A stretch of DNA of 29,475 bases, from assembly GCA_964602055.1 (NCBI GenBank), contig CAZRPU010000030.1:1-29475 (forward strand). The letters run 5' to 3'. The first letter of the stretch is position 1; every line of letters starts with the position of its first letter. Made by a program: the position numbers and the translations under genes. The DNA is from JACPLA01 sp964602055. GTDB taxonomy: Bacteria > Bacteroidota > Ignavibacteria > UBA10030. Below are positions 6,648-14,252 of this stretch, one piece after another. The notes below the pieces were generated by a model that saw only the letters and a list, made by a program, of their open reading frames with translations, was not told the DNA's origin and did no database searches.

Positions 6648-7766
6648 ATGAATGACGAGCGGCTTACCATTTGGGAACACGCCGAGCTGCGGGGATACTC
6701 GCGCCGCGATTTCCTCCGTTTCGCAAGCTGGCTGGCTGCCATGGCAGGAATCGAAGCTGCCGGCGTGCCCCGGATTGTGAAAGCGATGGATACCAAGGCA
6801 CGCATTCCCGTCGTTTGGTTCCACTTTCAGGAATGCACCTGTTGCAGCGAGTCGTTTATCCGATCCTCACATCCGATCGTTGCCGATATCATTCTGGATA
6901 AAGTCTCGCTCGACTACACGGAAACCCTCCAGGCCGCAGCAGGCCATCAGGCAGAAGCGGCCCTCCAGGCAACCATGAAGAAGTATCATGGAGAGTATCT
7001 CATGCTTGTTGAGGGATCCGTTCCGCTGGCAGACAACGGCGTCTATTGCTGCATTGGCGGGAGATCAGCTCTCGATATCGTCAAGGAAGCAGCAGAAGGG
7101 GCAAAGGCAATCGTGTGCTGGGGGAGTTGTGCTTCCAACGGGTGTATCCAGGGTGCCAATCCGAATCCCACCAAAGCAACCCCAATTCACAAGATTATCT
7201 CAGGCAAACCGATCATTAATGTTCCGGGCTGTCCGCCCATCGGCGAAGTCATGGCGGGGACGATTGTCCACTTGCTGGCATTCGACCGTATCCCTCAGCT
7301 TGACGGCCTGGGCAGGCCGAAAGCGTTCTATTCCCGCCGCGTCCACGATACATGCTACCGCCGTCCCAATTACGACGCCGGACTCTTTGTCGAGACTTTC
7401 GACGACGAAAACGCGAAACGCGGCTTCTGTCTCTACAAAGTCGGCTGCCGAGGCCCTGTGACCTATAATGCCTGCGGCGTGATGCGCTGGAACAACGGCG
7501 TCAGTTATCCCATTCAATCGGGCCACGGCTGCATCGGTTGCAGCGAAGCGAATTTCTGGGACAACGGACCATTCTACGAACACTTGGCGTCCTTCCCGGG
7601 CTTTGGCATCGAGACAACGGCTGATGATGTCGGCCTTGCTGTCGGCATCGGCACGGCGGTGGGCATAGCGGCCCATGCTGTCTCAACGAATATCCGCAAA
7701 CGGAAACTCATTCAGGAAGGCATCGAAAACAGCGAAGAACCCGCTGAAAAGAAAGGAGGCAAGTAA
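6648..7766 (+). CDS. hyaA: [NiFe] uptake hydrogenase small subunit, oxygen-tolerant type
   Basis: 372 residues. ATG 6648 is chosen over 6633 because AAGGAG lies six bases upstream of it. A Tat signal (SRRDFLRF, residues 18-25) directs export with the large subunit. Proximal-cluster cysteines are C63, C65, C66, C161, C166 and C195, each exactly 46 positions from C17, C19, C20, C115, C120 and C149 of E. coli Hyd-1. C65 and C166 are the two extra cysteines that build the [4Fe-3S] cluster of oxygen-tolerant enzymes; standard enzymes have glycine there. Ligands for the other clusters follow (HDTC, then CGVMRW and CIGC). A hydrophobic helix near residues 325-345 anchors the subunit in the membrane. 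It passes electrons from H2 to the cytochrome b. The stop overlaps the next start (TAATG). Confidence 0.96.
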   Translation: MNDERLTIWEHAELRGYSRRDFLRFASWLAAMAGIEAAGVPRIVKAMDTKARIPVVWFHFQECTCCSESFIRSSHPIVADIILDKVSLDYTETLQAAAGHQAEAALQATMKKYHGEYLMLVEGSVPLADNGVYCCIGGRSALDIVKEAAEGAKAIVCWGSCASNGCIQGANPNPTKATPIHKIISGKPIINVPGCPPIGEVMAGTIVHLLAFDRIPQLDGLGRPKAFYSRRVHDTCYRRPNYDAGLFVETFDDENAKRGFCLYKVGCRGPVTYNACGVMRWNNGVSYPIQSGHGCIGCSEANFWDNGPFYEHLASFPGFGIETTADDVGLAVGIGTAVGIAAHAVSTNIRKRKLIQEGIENSEEPAEKKGGK

Positions 7767-9484
7767 TGGCACGACGCATTGTGGTAGATCCCATTACGCG
7801 AATCGAGGGACACCTTCGCATTGAAGCGGAAATCAGAGACGGCAAGATCGTGGATGCCTACAGTTCCGGAACCATGGTTCGCGGATTCGAGATTATCCTC
7901 AAAGGAAGAGATCCGAGAGATGCATGGGCTTTCACGGAACGCGCATGCGGAGTGTGCACAACCGTACATGCCCTGGCTTCCGTCCGGACGGTGGAAGATG
8001 CCCTGAATATAACGGTTCCTCCGAATGCCGAGCTTGTACGCAATCTCATGTTCTGCGCCCAATATCTGCAGGACCATGTGGTGCATTTCTATCACCTTCA
8101 TGCTCTTGACTGGGTGGATGTGGTAAGTGCACTCAAGGCTGATCCGAAAAAGACGTCGGAAATCGCTCAAAGCATTTCCAATTATCCGAAGAGCTCTCCA
8201 AAGTACTTCTCAGACATCCAAAAGAGGTTGACGGCTTTCGTCCAAAGCGGTCAATTGGGTATTTTTGCCAACGGGTACTGGGGACATGCTGCGTACAAAC
8301 TGCCGGCGGAAGTCAATCTGCTGGGCGTGGCGCACTATCTCGAAGCGCTGGAATGGCAAAAAGAGATCGTGAAGGTCCACACAATCTTCGGCGGGAAGAA
8401 CCCCCACCCGAATTACCTCGTCGGTGGCGCTCCGTGCTCATTCAACATTGACGAATCCACAGCGATCAACGCAGAACGTCTCGCCATGGTTGGACACCTG
8501 TTTGATGAAGCGAAGGAATTCGTCGATCAGGTCTACATTCCAGATGTCCTGGCCGTGGCTCCGTTCTACAAGGACTGGGCAGGAATCGGCGGAGGACTAA
8601 CAAACTACCTCGCCTACGGCGACTTGCCAATGAATGGATATGGCGATCCGTCCAAGTTCAAGTTTCCGCGGGGTGCGATTCTCAACAGGGACCTGAGCAA
8701 GATCCATGAAATCGACGGGAAGGATCCGATGCAGGTACAGGAATCGATTTCCCATTCGTGGTATGAGTACGCGGGCGGGGACGGTACGGCGCTGCATCCA
8801 TGGGATGGAGAAACGAAGTTCAACTACACGGGCCCTCAACCGCCCTACGAACAACTCAACGTGGAGGGGAAGTACAGCTGGCTCAAAACCCCTCGATGGA
8901 AGGGGCATCCCATGGAGGTGGGTCCGCTCGCCCGGCTCCTGGTTGCCTACGGTTCCGGCAGCAAAGAAGTACAGGAAGTCGTGAACTTCGCCCTCAAGAC
9001 CCTGAATGTACCTGTCGGCGCATTGTTCTCAACGCTTGGCAGGACAGCGGCACGCGCGCTGGAGACGAAGCTCATAGCAGGCTGGGCGAAGGAGTTTTAC
9101 AACCAGCTGCTTGCCAATATCAAGAACGGCGACACGCGTACATTCAACAATGAAAAGTGGGATCCTTCCACATGGCCGGCAGAGGCGAAGGGTGTGGGAC
9201 TGAGTGAAGCTCCCCGGGGAGCGCTGGCGCACTGGATTGTCATCAAGGACAGAAAGATCGACAATTACCAGCTGGTGGTGCCGTCGACGTGGAACGCATC
9301 GCCACGGGATGGAAAAGGTCAGCAATCATCATATGAAGCGTCGCTCATCGGCACTCCGGTGAAGAACGCGGATCAACCTCTTGAAATCCTGCGGACGATC
9401 CATTCATTTGATCCCTGCATTGCCTGCGCCGTGCATTTGTACGACGAGAAAGGGCATTACATTCACCAACTCAACACTTTCTAA
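7766..9484 (+). CDS. hyaB: [NiFe] uptake hydrogenase large (catalytic) subunit
   Basis: 572 residues, normal for group 1 enzymes. It binds the NiFe(CN)2CO centre and oxidises H2. The L1 motif is RACGVCTTVHA (C61, C64, H68) and the L2 motif is DPCIACAVH (C551, C554, H557), giving all four Ni-ligand cysteines. A 15-residue tail after H557 (LYDEKGHYIHQLNTF) is the extension removed by a maturation protease, one of which is encoded two genes downstream. It has no export signal and is carried across by the Tat signal of the small subunit. Its start overlaps the small-subunit stop by one base, so translation is probably coupled. No hyp genes for cofactor synthesis are in the window, so they must lie elsewhere. 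Confidence 0.97.
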   Translation: MARRIVVDPITRIEGHLRIEAEIRDGKIVDAYSSGTMVRGFEIILKGRDPRDAWAFTERACGVCTTVHALASVRTVEDALNITVPPNAELVRNLMFCAQYLQDHVVHFYHLHALDWVDVVSALKADPKKTSEIAQSISNYPKSSPKYFSDIQKRLTAFVQSGQLGIFANGYWGHAAYKLPAEVNLLGVAHYLEALEWQKEIVKVHTIFGGKNPHPNYLVGGAPCSFNIDESTAINAERLAMVGHLFDEAKEFVDQVYIPDVLAVAPFYKDWAGIGGGLTNYLAYGDLPMNGYGDPSKFKFPRGAILNRDLSKIHEIDGKDPMQVQESISHSWYEYAGGDGTALHPWDGETKFNYTGPQPPYEQLNVEGKYSWLKTPRWKGHPMEVGPLARLLVAYGSGSKEVQEVVNFALKTLNVPVGALFSTLGRTAARALETKLIAGWAKEFYNQLLANIKNGDTRTFNNEKWDPSTWPAEAKGVGLSEAPRGALAHWIVIKDRKIDNYQLVVPSTWNASPRDGKGQQSSYEASLIGTPVKNADQPLEILRTIHSFDPCIACAVHLYDEKGHYIHQLNTF

Positions 9485-9506
9485 CAGACTGGACTGAACA
9501 TCCTAT

Positions 9507-9532
9507 CCCTGCCCCGATGCGCGAGGGCAGGG
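9507..9532 (+). other. intercistronic stem-loop in the hydrogenase operon
   Basis: CCCTGCCC (9507-9514) pairs with GGGCAGGG (9525-9532) over a 10-base loop with no T-run after it. It sits between the large-subunit stop and the GGAGG ribosome site of the cytochrome gene. It may stabilise the upstream mRNA or set the ratio of enzyme to cytochrome rather than end transcription. Confidence 0.5.
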
Positions 9533-9551
9533 GAATCAGGAGGACTCTTGC

Positions 9552-10235
9552 ATGGAACGAAATTCAATCAGTCGCGTCTATGTTTGGCAGCTGCCGGTGC
9601 GGCTTTATCACTGGATCAATGCGGCGGCTGTTCTCACTCTTGCGGTCACCGGCTACCTCATCGGCCGGCCGCTCGCCATTTCGAGCGCCGCTGAGGCTTC
9701 GCACAGCTATTGGTTTGGGATCATCCGATTCCTTCATTTCCTCTGCGCGTTTGTGTTCTTTTTCAATTTCCTCTTCCGCTTGTACTGGGGATTTGTAGGA
9801 AACAAGTACGCTCGCTGGGAGAATTTCATCATCCGCAAAAAGGAGCAGCTCAGGGAAGTGGCCGACGTCCTGCGGGTCGACGTTCTCCAGGCCCGAATCA
9901 AACCTTTGGAGTCCCTTGGTCACAACGCACTTGCAGGATTCACCTACTTTCTGACCTTTCTAGCCTTCCTGTTCCAGAGCCTCACGGGATTCGGAATGTA
10001 CTCTGCCATGAGTGATTCATGGCTGCCGAAGATGTTCGCCTGGATCGTGCCGCTGATGGGAGGGGATTTCGCCGTTCGTCAATGGCACCACATGATGATG
10101 TGGTTCTTTATCGTGTTCAGTATGATCCATGTCTATCTCGTGTTCTATCATGACTATGTGGAAGGACGGGGGGTGACCTCCTCGATGGTGGGAGGATGGA
10201 AATTCGTCGAACGCGAGAAAGCGCATTCACGCTAG
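9552..10235 (+). CDS. hyaC: Ni/Fe-hydrogenase b-type cytochrome subunit
   Basis: 227 residues with four membrane helices. It is the quinone-reducing membrane partner that takes electrons from the hydrogenase small subunit. Histidines placed to bind two b-type hemes include H20 in the first helix (VRLYHWIN), H62 (IRFLHFL) and those in RQWHHMMMW and MIHVYLVF, as in the HyaC/HupC family. The start has CAGGAGG about 8 bases upstream. It lies 67 bases after the large subunit, past a stem-loop, and ends one base before the protease gene. It feeds H2-derived electrons into the respiratory chain. Confidence 0.94.
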   Translation: MERNSISRVYVWQLPVRLYHWINAAAVLTLAVTGYLIGRPLAISSAAEASHSYWFGIIRFLHFLCAFVFFFNFLFRLYWGFVGNKYARWENFIIRKKEQLREVADVLRVDVLQARIKPLESLGHNALAGFTYFLTFLAFLFQSLTGFGMYSAMSDSWLPKMFAWIVPLMGGDFAVRQWHHMMMWFFIVFSMIHVYLVFYHDYVEGRGVTSSMVGGWKFVEREKAHSR

Positions 10236-10236
10236 C

Positions 10237-10764
10237 ATGAAGGATCATTTGACGAAATCGGGGAACGGTCTTACGAGAAAGCCGGCTCTGATTCTTGGCA
10301 TCGGGAATTATCTCATGGGGGACGAGGGGGTGGGCGTACACGCGGCACGCCGGTTGGAATCAGAGCACCTTCCCCCGGGAGTCGAACTTCTGGATGGCGG
10401 CACGGGAGGGTTTCACCTTCTCTCCTGTTTCCACAACTACGACCCGTTGATCCTTATCGACGCGACCATGGATGGCCGGCCGCCCGGAACGGTACGCCTG
10501 CTCAGACCGAAGTTCGCGTCAGATTTCCCCCGATCGCTGGGGGCACACGACATTGGCCTCCGCGACCTCATCGAAACCGCAGTCCTCACCAGAGACCTTC
10601 CGCGCATCTTCCTTGTCACTGTATCCATCGAACGCATCGAATCAGGCACGACACTTTCTCCCCCCGTGCAGCTGGCTCTTGACAAAACCGTTGAAACGGT
10701 TCTGGGAATTGTGGAGATGGAACGACACCGGACGAGAGCAGGATCGATGCTGAGCAGTATGTGA
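10237..10764 (+). CDS. hyaD: hydrogenase maturation endopeptidase (HyaD/HybD type)
   Basis: 175 residues. It removes the C-terminal tail of the hydrogenase large subunit after nickel insertion, closing the active site. The family signature GIGNYLMGDEGVG is at 21-33. The nickel-sensing residues align as E30 (GDEG), D75 (LIDA) and H104 (GAHD), matching E16, D62 and H93 of HybD. Its gene starts one base after the cytochrome stop, so it is the last gene of the operon. About 45 bases follow with no clear terminator. Confidence 0.94.
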   Translation: MKDHLTKSGNGLTRKPALILGIGNYLMGDEGVGVHAARRLESEHLPPGVELLDGGTGGFHLLSCFHNYDPLILIDATMDGRPPGTVRLLRPKFASDFPRSLGAHDIGLRDLIETAVLTRDLPRIFLVTVSIERIESGTTLSPPVQLALDKTVETVLGIVEMERHRTRAGSMLSSM

Positions 10765-10810
10765 AGATGTTGAACTCTCCGACGGAAGTCACACGCCGTC
10801 GATCTAGACC

Positions 10811-11032
10811 ATGAGTGTGAGGAGACTCGAGGTGAAAAGGGTCCTACCGTTCGCCGGTATCTTCCTTCTCTCCACCACATCACTGGATGCACAGCGTTCT
10901 CACCTTATTCTGGTTCCCCGGGACAAGCCCACCATTCAAGCTGCCATCGACGCTGCCAGGGTTGGAGACACGATTGTCCAGTTGGGGTATTGGACTCTTA
11001 CCAGTTACCTCATATGCAAAATATCGGTTTGA
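10811..11032 (+). pseudogene. truncated remnant of a beta-helix secreted protein
   Basis: 73 codons. A hydrophobic export segment (VLPFAGIFLLSTTSLDAQ) is followed by VPRDKPTIQAAIDAARVGDT, closely matching the opening of the beta-helix protein at 1-551 (VPQSYRSIQSAVNAARVGDT). The likeness stops right after GDT, and the frame closes 20 codons later with no beta-helix sequence. It is most simply a gene lost through deletion or frameshift. A short secreted peptide cannot be excluded. The next 170 bases up to 11206 hold no gene I can support. Confidence 0.65.
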
Positions 11033-11206
11033 TGTACCAAACTACCAGATCATGCCGTAAAACGGATGTTGTTGGAAATCATCACGTCAGTTGAAACGCG
11101 TCGGATCTGCCGGGTGGAGCTAATTTCTATCAGTTGCATGCAGGATCGTTTGTTGGGACCAAAAAACTTCTCTCATTCGCTGAAATATCTTCCAGGGGAA
11201 ATTAGC

Positions 11207-13021
11207 ATGAGACCCATCACTTTTTCTCTTTCCGTTCTTGTTCTGCTTGTTTCGTGTAAAAAAGAACCGACGACACCGGAAGAGAAACCAGTTGGTGTCT
11301 CCTCCGTTGCCTGGGAGCAAACGAACGGACCGTATGGGGGAGATATCCGCAGCCTTGGAGTCTCCGGCAGCAATCTCTTTGCCGGGACTATGCGAGGTGG
11401 TGCGTTTCTTTCGACCAACAACGGCACAAGCTGGATCGAGGCGAGTACCGGTTTGACAGGCAATCCTGTCTATAGTTTTGCCGGCTCAGGCACGAACCTC
11501 TTTGCCGGGACCGCATCCGGTGTCTTTCGTTCCAGCAACAACGGAACAAACTGGAGTGAGGTCAATACAGGTTTGACGGAGAAGTGGGTGACTGCTCTCG
11601 CCGTCTCAGGTACGAACCTCTTTGCGGGGGCCAAGGGCCCCATCGGGGGCGTTTTTCTATCCACAAACAATGGGACAAGCTGGACAGCGGTTAACGACGG
11701 CCTCACCAACACGACTATCTTTGCTCTCGCCGCGAGTGGAACGAATCTTTTTGCGGGCACCTATGGCAGCGGCGTCTTCCTTTCCACAAATAGCGGGACA
11801 AATTGGACAGCAGTCAATTCGGGGCTGACAAATACGTATGTGTTGTCCTTTGCTGTTACCGGGACCAAGATTTTCGCTGGGACGCAAGGTGGGGGCGTCT
11901 TCTTTTCTGCGGACAGTGGCAAAAGCTGGACAGCAGTCAATACTGGCATGACCGACATGAATGTCCTGTCCCTCGTAGTCAGCGGAACTGACATTGTTGC
12001 CGGCACTCAGTCTGGAGGCGTGTTCCTCTCCTCAAACAACGGAGCAGATTGGACGTCGGCTCATACGGGCATGATGAACGCTGAAGTGAAGTGTCTTGCT
12101 GCTCTTGGGACAAGCATGTTTGCCGGGACAGGCGGTGGAGGAGTCTTTCTTTCCTCCGACAAGGGTGGAAGTTGGACGGCAGTGAATACCGGACTGATCC
12201 AAACGTGGGTCATTTCTCTTGCCGCTGATGCGACGAGCCTCTTCGCGGGTACATTTGGAGGTGGTGTCTTCTTCTCAACGAACGATGGTTTTAGTTGGAC
12301 ATCAGTCAATTCCGGATTGACCGACGCCTATGTCTATTCCCTCGCTATCGCCGGGACGAGCATCCTTGCGGGGACGCAAAACAGCGGTATCGTGCGATCG
12401 ACTGACAACGGGGCAAGTTGGACGGCAGCCAATTCTGGATTGACGGATTCCTGGATCCATTCTCTTGTTGTCTCAGGCACGGATGTTTTTGCAGGAACCC
12501 GAAATCATGGCGTGTTCAAGTCTGTCAACAAAGGTGTAACCTGGACTGCTGTCGGTACAGGATTACCAATGAACACAATGATCACATCCCTAGTCATCAG
12601 CGGCACCAACCTTGTTGCGGGCACTTATGGTAGCGGGGTTTTCCTTTCCACCGGCAACGGGGCAACCTGGACTGAAGTCAACAACGGCTTGACAAATGCG
12701 TACATTCAGGCATTAGCTGTTTCTGGCACGAATCTTTTTGCCGGGACAGCGATCGGCGGTGTTTTTCGTTCCACAAATAATGGTGCCAGCTGGACAGAGG
12801 CCGGATTGGCTGGCGGATGGATTTATGCTTTTGCCATCTCAGGCACGAATCTCTTTGCCGGAACCGGCAGCGGGGTCTTTGTTTCCACCAACAACGGGGG
12901 AAACTGGACGGAAATGAATCAAGGACTGACGAACAAACAGGTCTTTTCACTTGCCGCCAGGGGAGCAAACATTTTTACCGGTACCTCTAATGGCGGCGTG
13001 TTCAAGGGAACGATACAGTAG
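11207..13021 (+). CDS. BNR/Asp-box-type repeat beta-propeller lipoprotein
   Basis: 604 residues from ATG 11207, chosen because GGGGA precedes it and because it gives a proper lipoprotein signal (MRPITFSLSVLVLLVSC) with lipobox LVSC then KKEP. An upstream in-frame extension to 11066 has no signal. The rest is 14 tandem repeats of about 40 residues with core SGTNLFAGT..GGVFLSTNNG and SWTAVN.GLTN; the S.NNG..W part is the Asp-box. Fourteen repeats fit two seven-bladed propellers, the last repeat being incomplete and perhaps closing on the first. Such proteins are anchored in the membrane and exposed to the periplasm or surface. No catalytic residues of sialidases are recognisable, so it is more likely a binding or scaffold protein. 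Confidence 0.88.
   Translation: MRPITFSLSVLVLLVSCKKEPTTPEEKPVGVSSVAWEQTNGPYGGDIRSLGVSGSNLFAGTMRGGAFLSTNNGTSWIEASTGLTGNPVYSFAGSGTNLFAGTASGVFRSSNNGTNWSEVNTGLTEKWVTALAVSGTNLFAGAKGPIGGVFLSTNNGTSWTAVNDGLTNTTIFALAASGTNLFAGTYGSGVFLSTNSGTNWTAVNSGLTNTYVLSFAVTGTKIFAGTQGGGVFFSADSGKSWTAVNTGMTDMNVLSLVVSGTDIVAGTQSGGVFLSSNNGADWTSAHTGMMNAEVKCLAALGTSMFAGTGGGGVFLSSDKGGSWTAVNTGLIQTWVISLAADATSLFAGTFGGGVFFSTNDGFSWTSVNSGLTDAYVYSLAIAGTSILAGTQNSGIVRSTDNGASWTAANSGLTDSWIHSLVVSGTDVFAGTRNHGVFKSVNKGVTWTAVGTGLPMNTMITSLVISGTNLVAGTYGSGVFLSTGNGATWTEVNNGLTNAYIQALAVSGTNLFAGTAIGGVFRSTNNGASWTEAGLAGGWIYAFAISGTNLFAGTGSGVFVSTNNGGNWTEMNQGLTNKQVFSLAARGANIFTGTSNGGVFKGTIQ
11335..13018 (+). repeat. 14 tandem repeats of about 120 bases within the propeller lipoprotein gene
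   Basis: Each unit encodes the block SGTNLFAGT...GGVF.S.NNG.SW..VN.GLT. Units are similar at base level, with recurring tracts such as 'aacctctttgc(c/g)ggga'. This degree of identity favours unequal recombination and changes in repeat number. Confidence 0.85.
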
Positions 13022-13049
13022 TCGGCTTTTCTAGTTTTCAAGGAAATGC

Positions 13050-13171
13050 ATGCGACCCATCATTCTCTTTCTTTCCGTTCTTCTTCTGCTTTCTGCCTGA
13101 CGGGAGCAATCGACGGTACCAGCAGTTTCCTCGAAACCGGCAACACCGTCAAGTTTCGCCCTGAATATTGA
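13050..13171 (+). pseudogene. broken lipoprotein leader, paralogue of the upstream propeller gene's start
   Basis: After AAGGAAATGC the frame reads MRPIILFLSVLLLLSA and stops (TGA 13098). It nearly copies the leader of the gene at 11207 (MRPITFSLSVLVLLVSC), base for base over most of its length. A one-base shift just before the expected lipobox cysteine explains the stop. The shifted frame reads TGC then LTGAIDGTSSFLETGNTVKF before ending at 13171. It is most likely a dead copy of a neighbouring lipoprotein gene cut short by deletion. Confidence 0.6.
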
Positions 13172-13204
13172 CTGATACGACTTGACCATCGACGGTTGAG
13201 AGCA

Positions 13205-13240
13205 CCCGAGTCTTTTCCCAGCGGCTCGGGTTCTTTGTTT
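13205..13240 (+). terminator. intrinsic terminator after the repeat-protein region
   Basis: CCCGAG (13205-13210) pairs with CTCGGG (13225-13230), followed by TTCTTTGTTT. It is the only clear signal between the propeller gene and the convergent repressor gene. The other bases from 13241 to 13382 show nothing I can name. Confidence 0.6.
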
Positions 13241-13382
13241 CTGCCAATCCGTTCAGAACTTTATTTGTACCAATCTGGATCCCCGCATCGCCCAAAACTT
13301 CCCTGGGAGTGACGATGAAACTTCTTTCTGTCAATTCGATTCTTCAAATTATTCCATCATTCCATTAACCCTTCCAACCTGC

Positions 13383-14033
13383 TCACAACGTTTTAATTAC
13401 TTTTATCACCTTCCACATGAAGGCCACATCTCGCTTCTTCACCGCCATCGGCTCATACTCAGGGTTCAACGGAATAAGATATAGAAGATTCTCGTCAATC
13501 TTCACGCGTTTGACTGTATCCTCGTCGGAGACCCGTACCACACAAATATCACCGCTGCGTGCATCGAGCTTGGGACTAACGACAATAATGTCGCCATCCT
13601 CGATGCGGGGTGCCATGCTGTTCCCTTTTACCTCGAGAGCAAAGGCTCCTGAATCGTGGATGTCATCCACGGTGATGTATTTCTCGACGTGTTCAGGATG
13701 GAACATAAGGCTGGGAACGCCGCCCGGCACCGAGGAAAGTAACGGGAGAGAAATCAGGTCAACTTTTCGGTAGCGGTTGGTGGTGAGAGGAAGGATTTTC
13801 GATTCGGACGTGTCTCCTGCGAACATGGAACCTTCTCCCGTGAGAAGCCAGCGGGGGGCAACACTCGTGGCGCGTGCCAGGCGGAGAAGATCATTGCTGT
13901 CCGGCACCTGATCCCCTTTCTCCCAGCGCTGCAGGGTTCTCGTAGCAATGTCGAGTTTGGCGGCAAGTTTTGCCTGTTCCAGTCCCCGCTGTTTCCGAGC
14001 CTCCCGAATTCTCAAAGCAAGAGTCTGTTTCAT
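13383..14033 (-). CDS. XRE-type repressor with S24 (LexA/CI-like) peptidase domain
   Basis: 216 residues. Residues 5-60 are a Cro/CI-type helix-turn-helix (QAKLAAKLDIATRTLQRWEKG), and residues 95-210 are an S24 peptidase fold. The catalytic serine is S139 in GNSMAP and the lysine K175 in TVKRVK. In LexA and CI this pair cuts an Ala-Gly or Cys-Gly bond after RecA contact; here the matching linker reads SVPGGVPS with no Ala-Gly, so cleavage may be altered or lost. The gene is divergent from a lipoprotein gene, and two matching 12-base palindromes lie just upstream of its start. This suggests it represses itself and perhaps the neighbour. No phage genes surround it, so it is probably a chromosomal stress or cell-state regulator. 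Confidence 0.9.
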   Translation of the reverse strand: MKQTLALRIREARKQRGLEQAKLAAKLDIATRTLQRWEKGDQVPDSNDLLRLARATSVAPRWLLTGEGSMFAGDTSESKILPLTTNRYRKVDLISLPLLSSVPGGVPSLMFHPEHVEKYITVDDIHDSGAFALEVKGNSMAPRIEDGDIIVVSPKLDARSGDICVVRVSDEDTVKRVKIDENLLYLIPLNPEYEPMAVKKRDVAFMWKVIKVIKTL

Positions 14034-14041
14034 AGAGTCGG

Positions 14042-14084
14042 GACAATTTTGTCATGGAGTGGATTGGGAAATGACATATTTGTC
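14042..14084. promoter_or_regulatory. pair of operator-like palindromes between repressor and lipoprotein genes
   Basis: GACAATTTTGTC (14042-14053) and GACATATTTGTC (14073-14084) share the pattern GACAWWTTTGTC. Their starts are 31 bases apart, close to three DNA turns, so bound dimers would lie on the same face. The first site is 8 bases upstream of the repressor start codon. More TGTC half-sites occur at 14103-14130. This is the layout of cooperative, autoregulated CI-type operators. Confidence 0.6.
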
Positions 14085-14210
14085 GTATAGTCGCAATATT
14101 TCCTGTCATTGTCAAGGCCCCCCTGTCAAGAACCCCCGGTTTGACCAGCGTCACTCATGGCATTAAACGGGTTCACTATTTTTTGTGTCAAACGTTCGAC
14201 TTCACACTAC

Positions 14211-14225
14211 GGCGGCAAAGCCGCC
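14211..14225 (+). other. stem-loop in the leader of the lipoprotein gene
   Basis: GGCGGC-AAA-GCCGCC is a perfect 6-bp stem with a 3-base loop, followed by TGATTTTC. It lies 27 bases upstream of ATG 14253 and ahead of its AGGAGG ribosome site. It could attenuate or protect the transcript. Confidence 0.4.
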
Positions 14226-14252
14226 TGATTTTCAATCATTTTAGGAGGTTGT

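Noticed and set aside
13149..13334. 61-codon minus-strand frame that reads fairly protein-like
   Set aside because: Its middle is the terminator hairpin 13205-13230. It starts with TTG without a ribosome site and matches no family I know.
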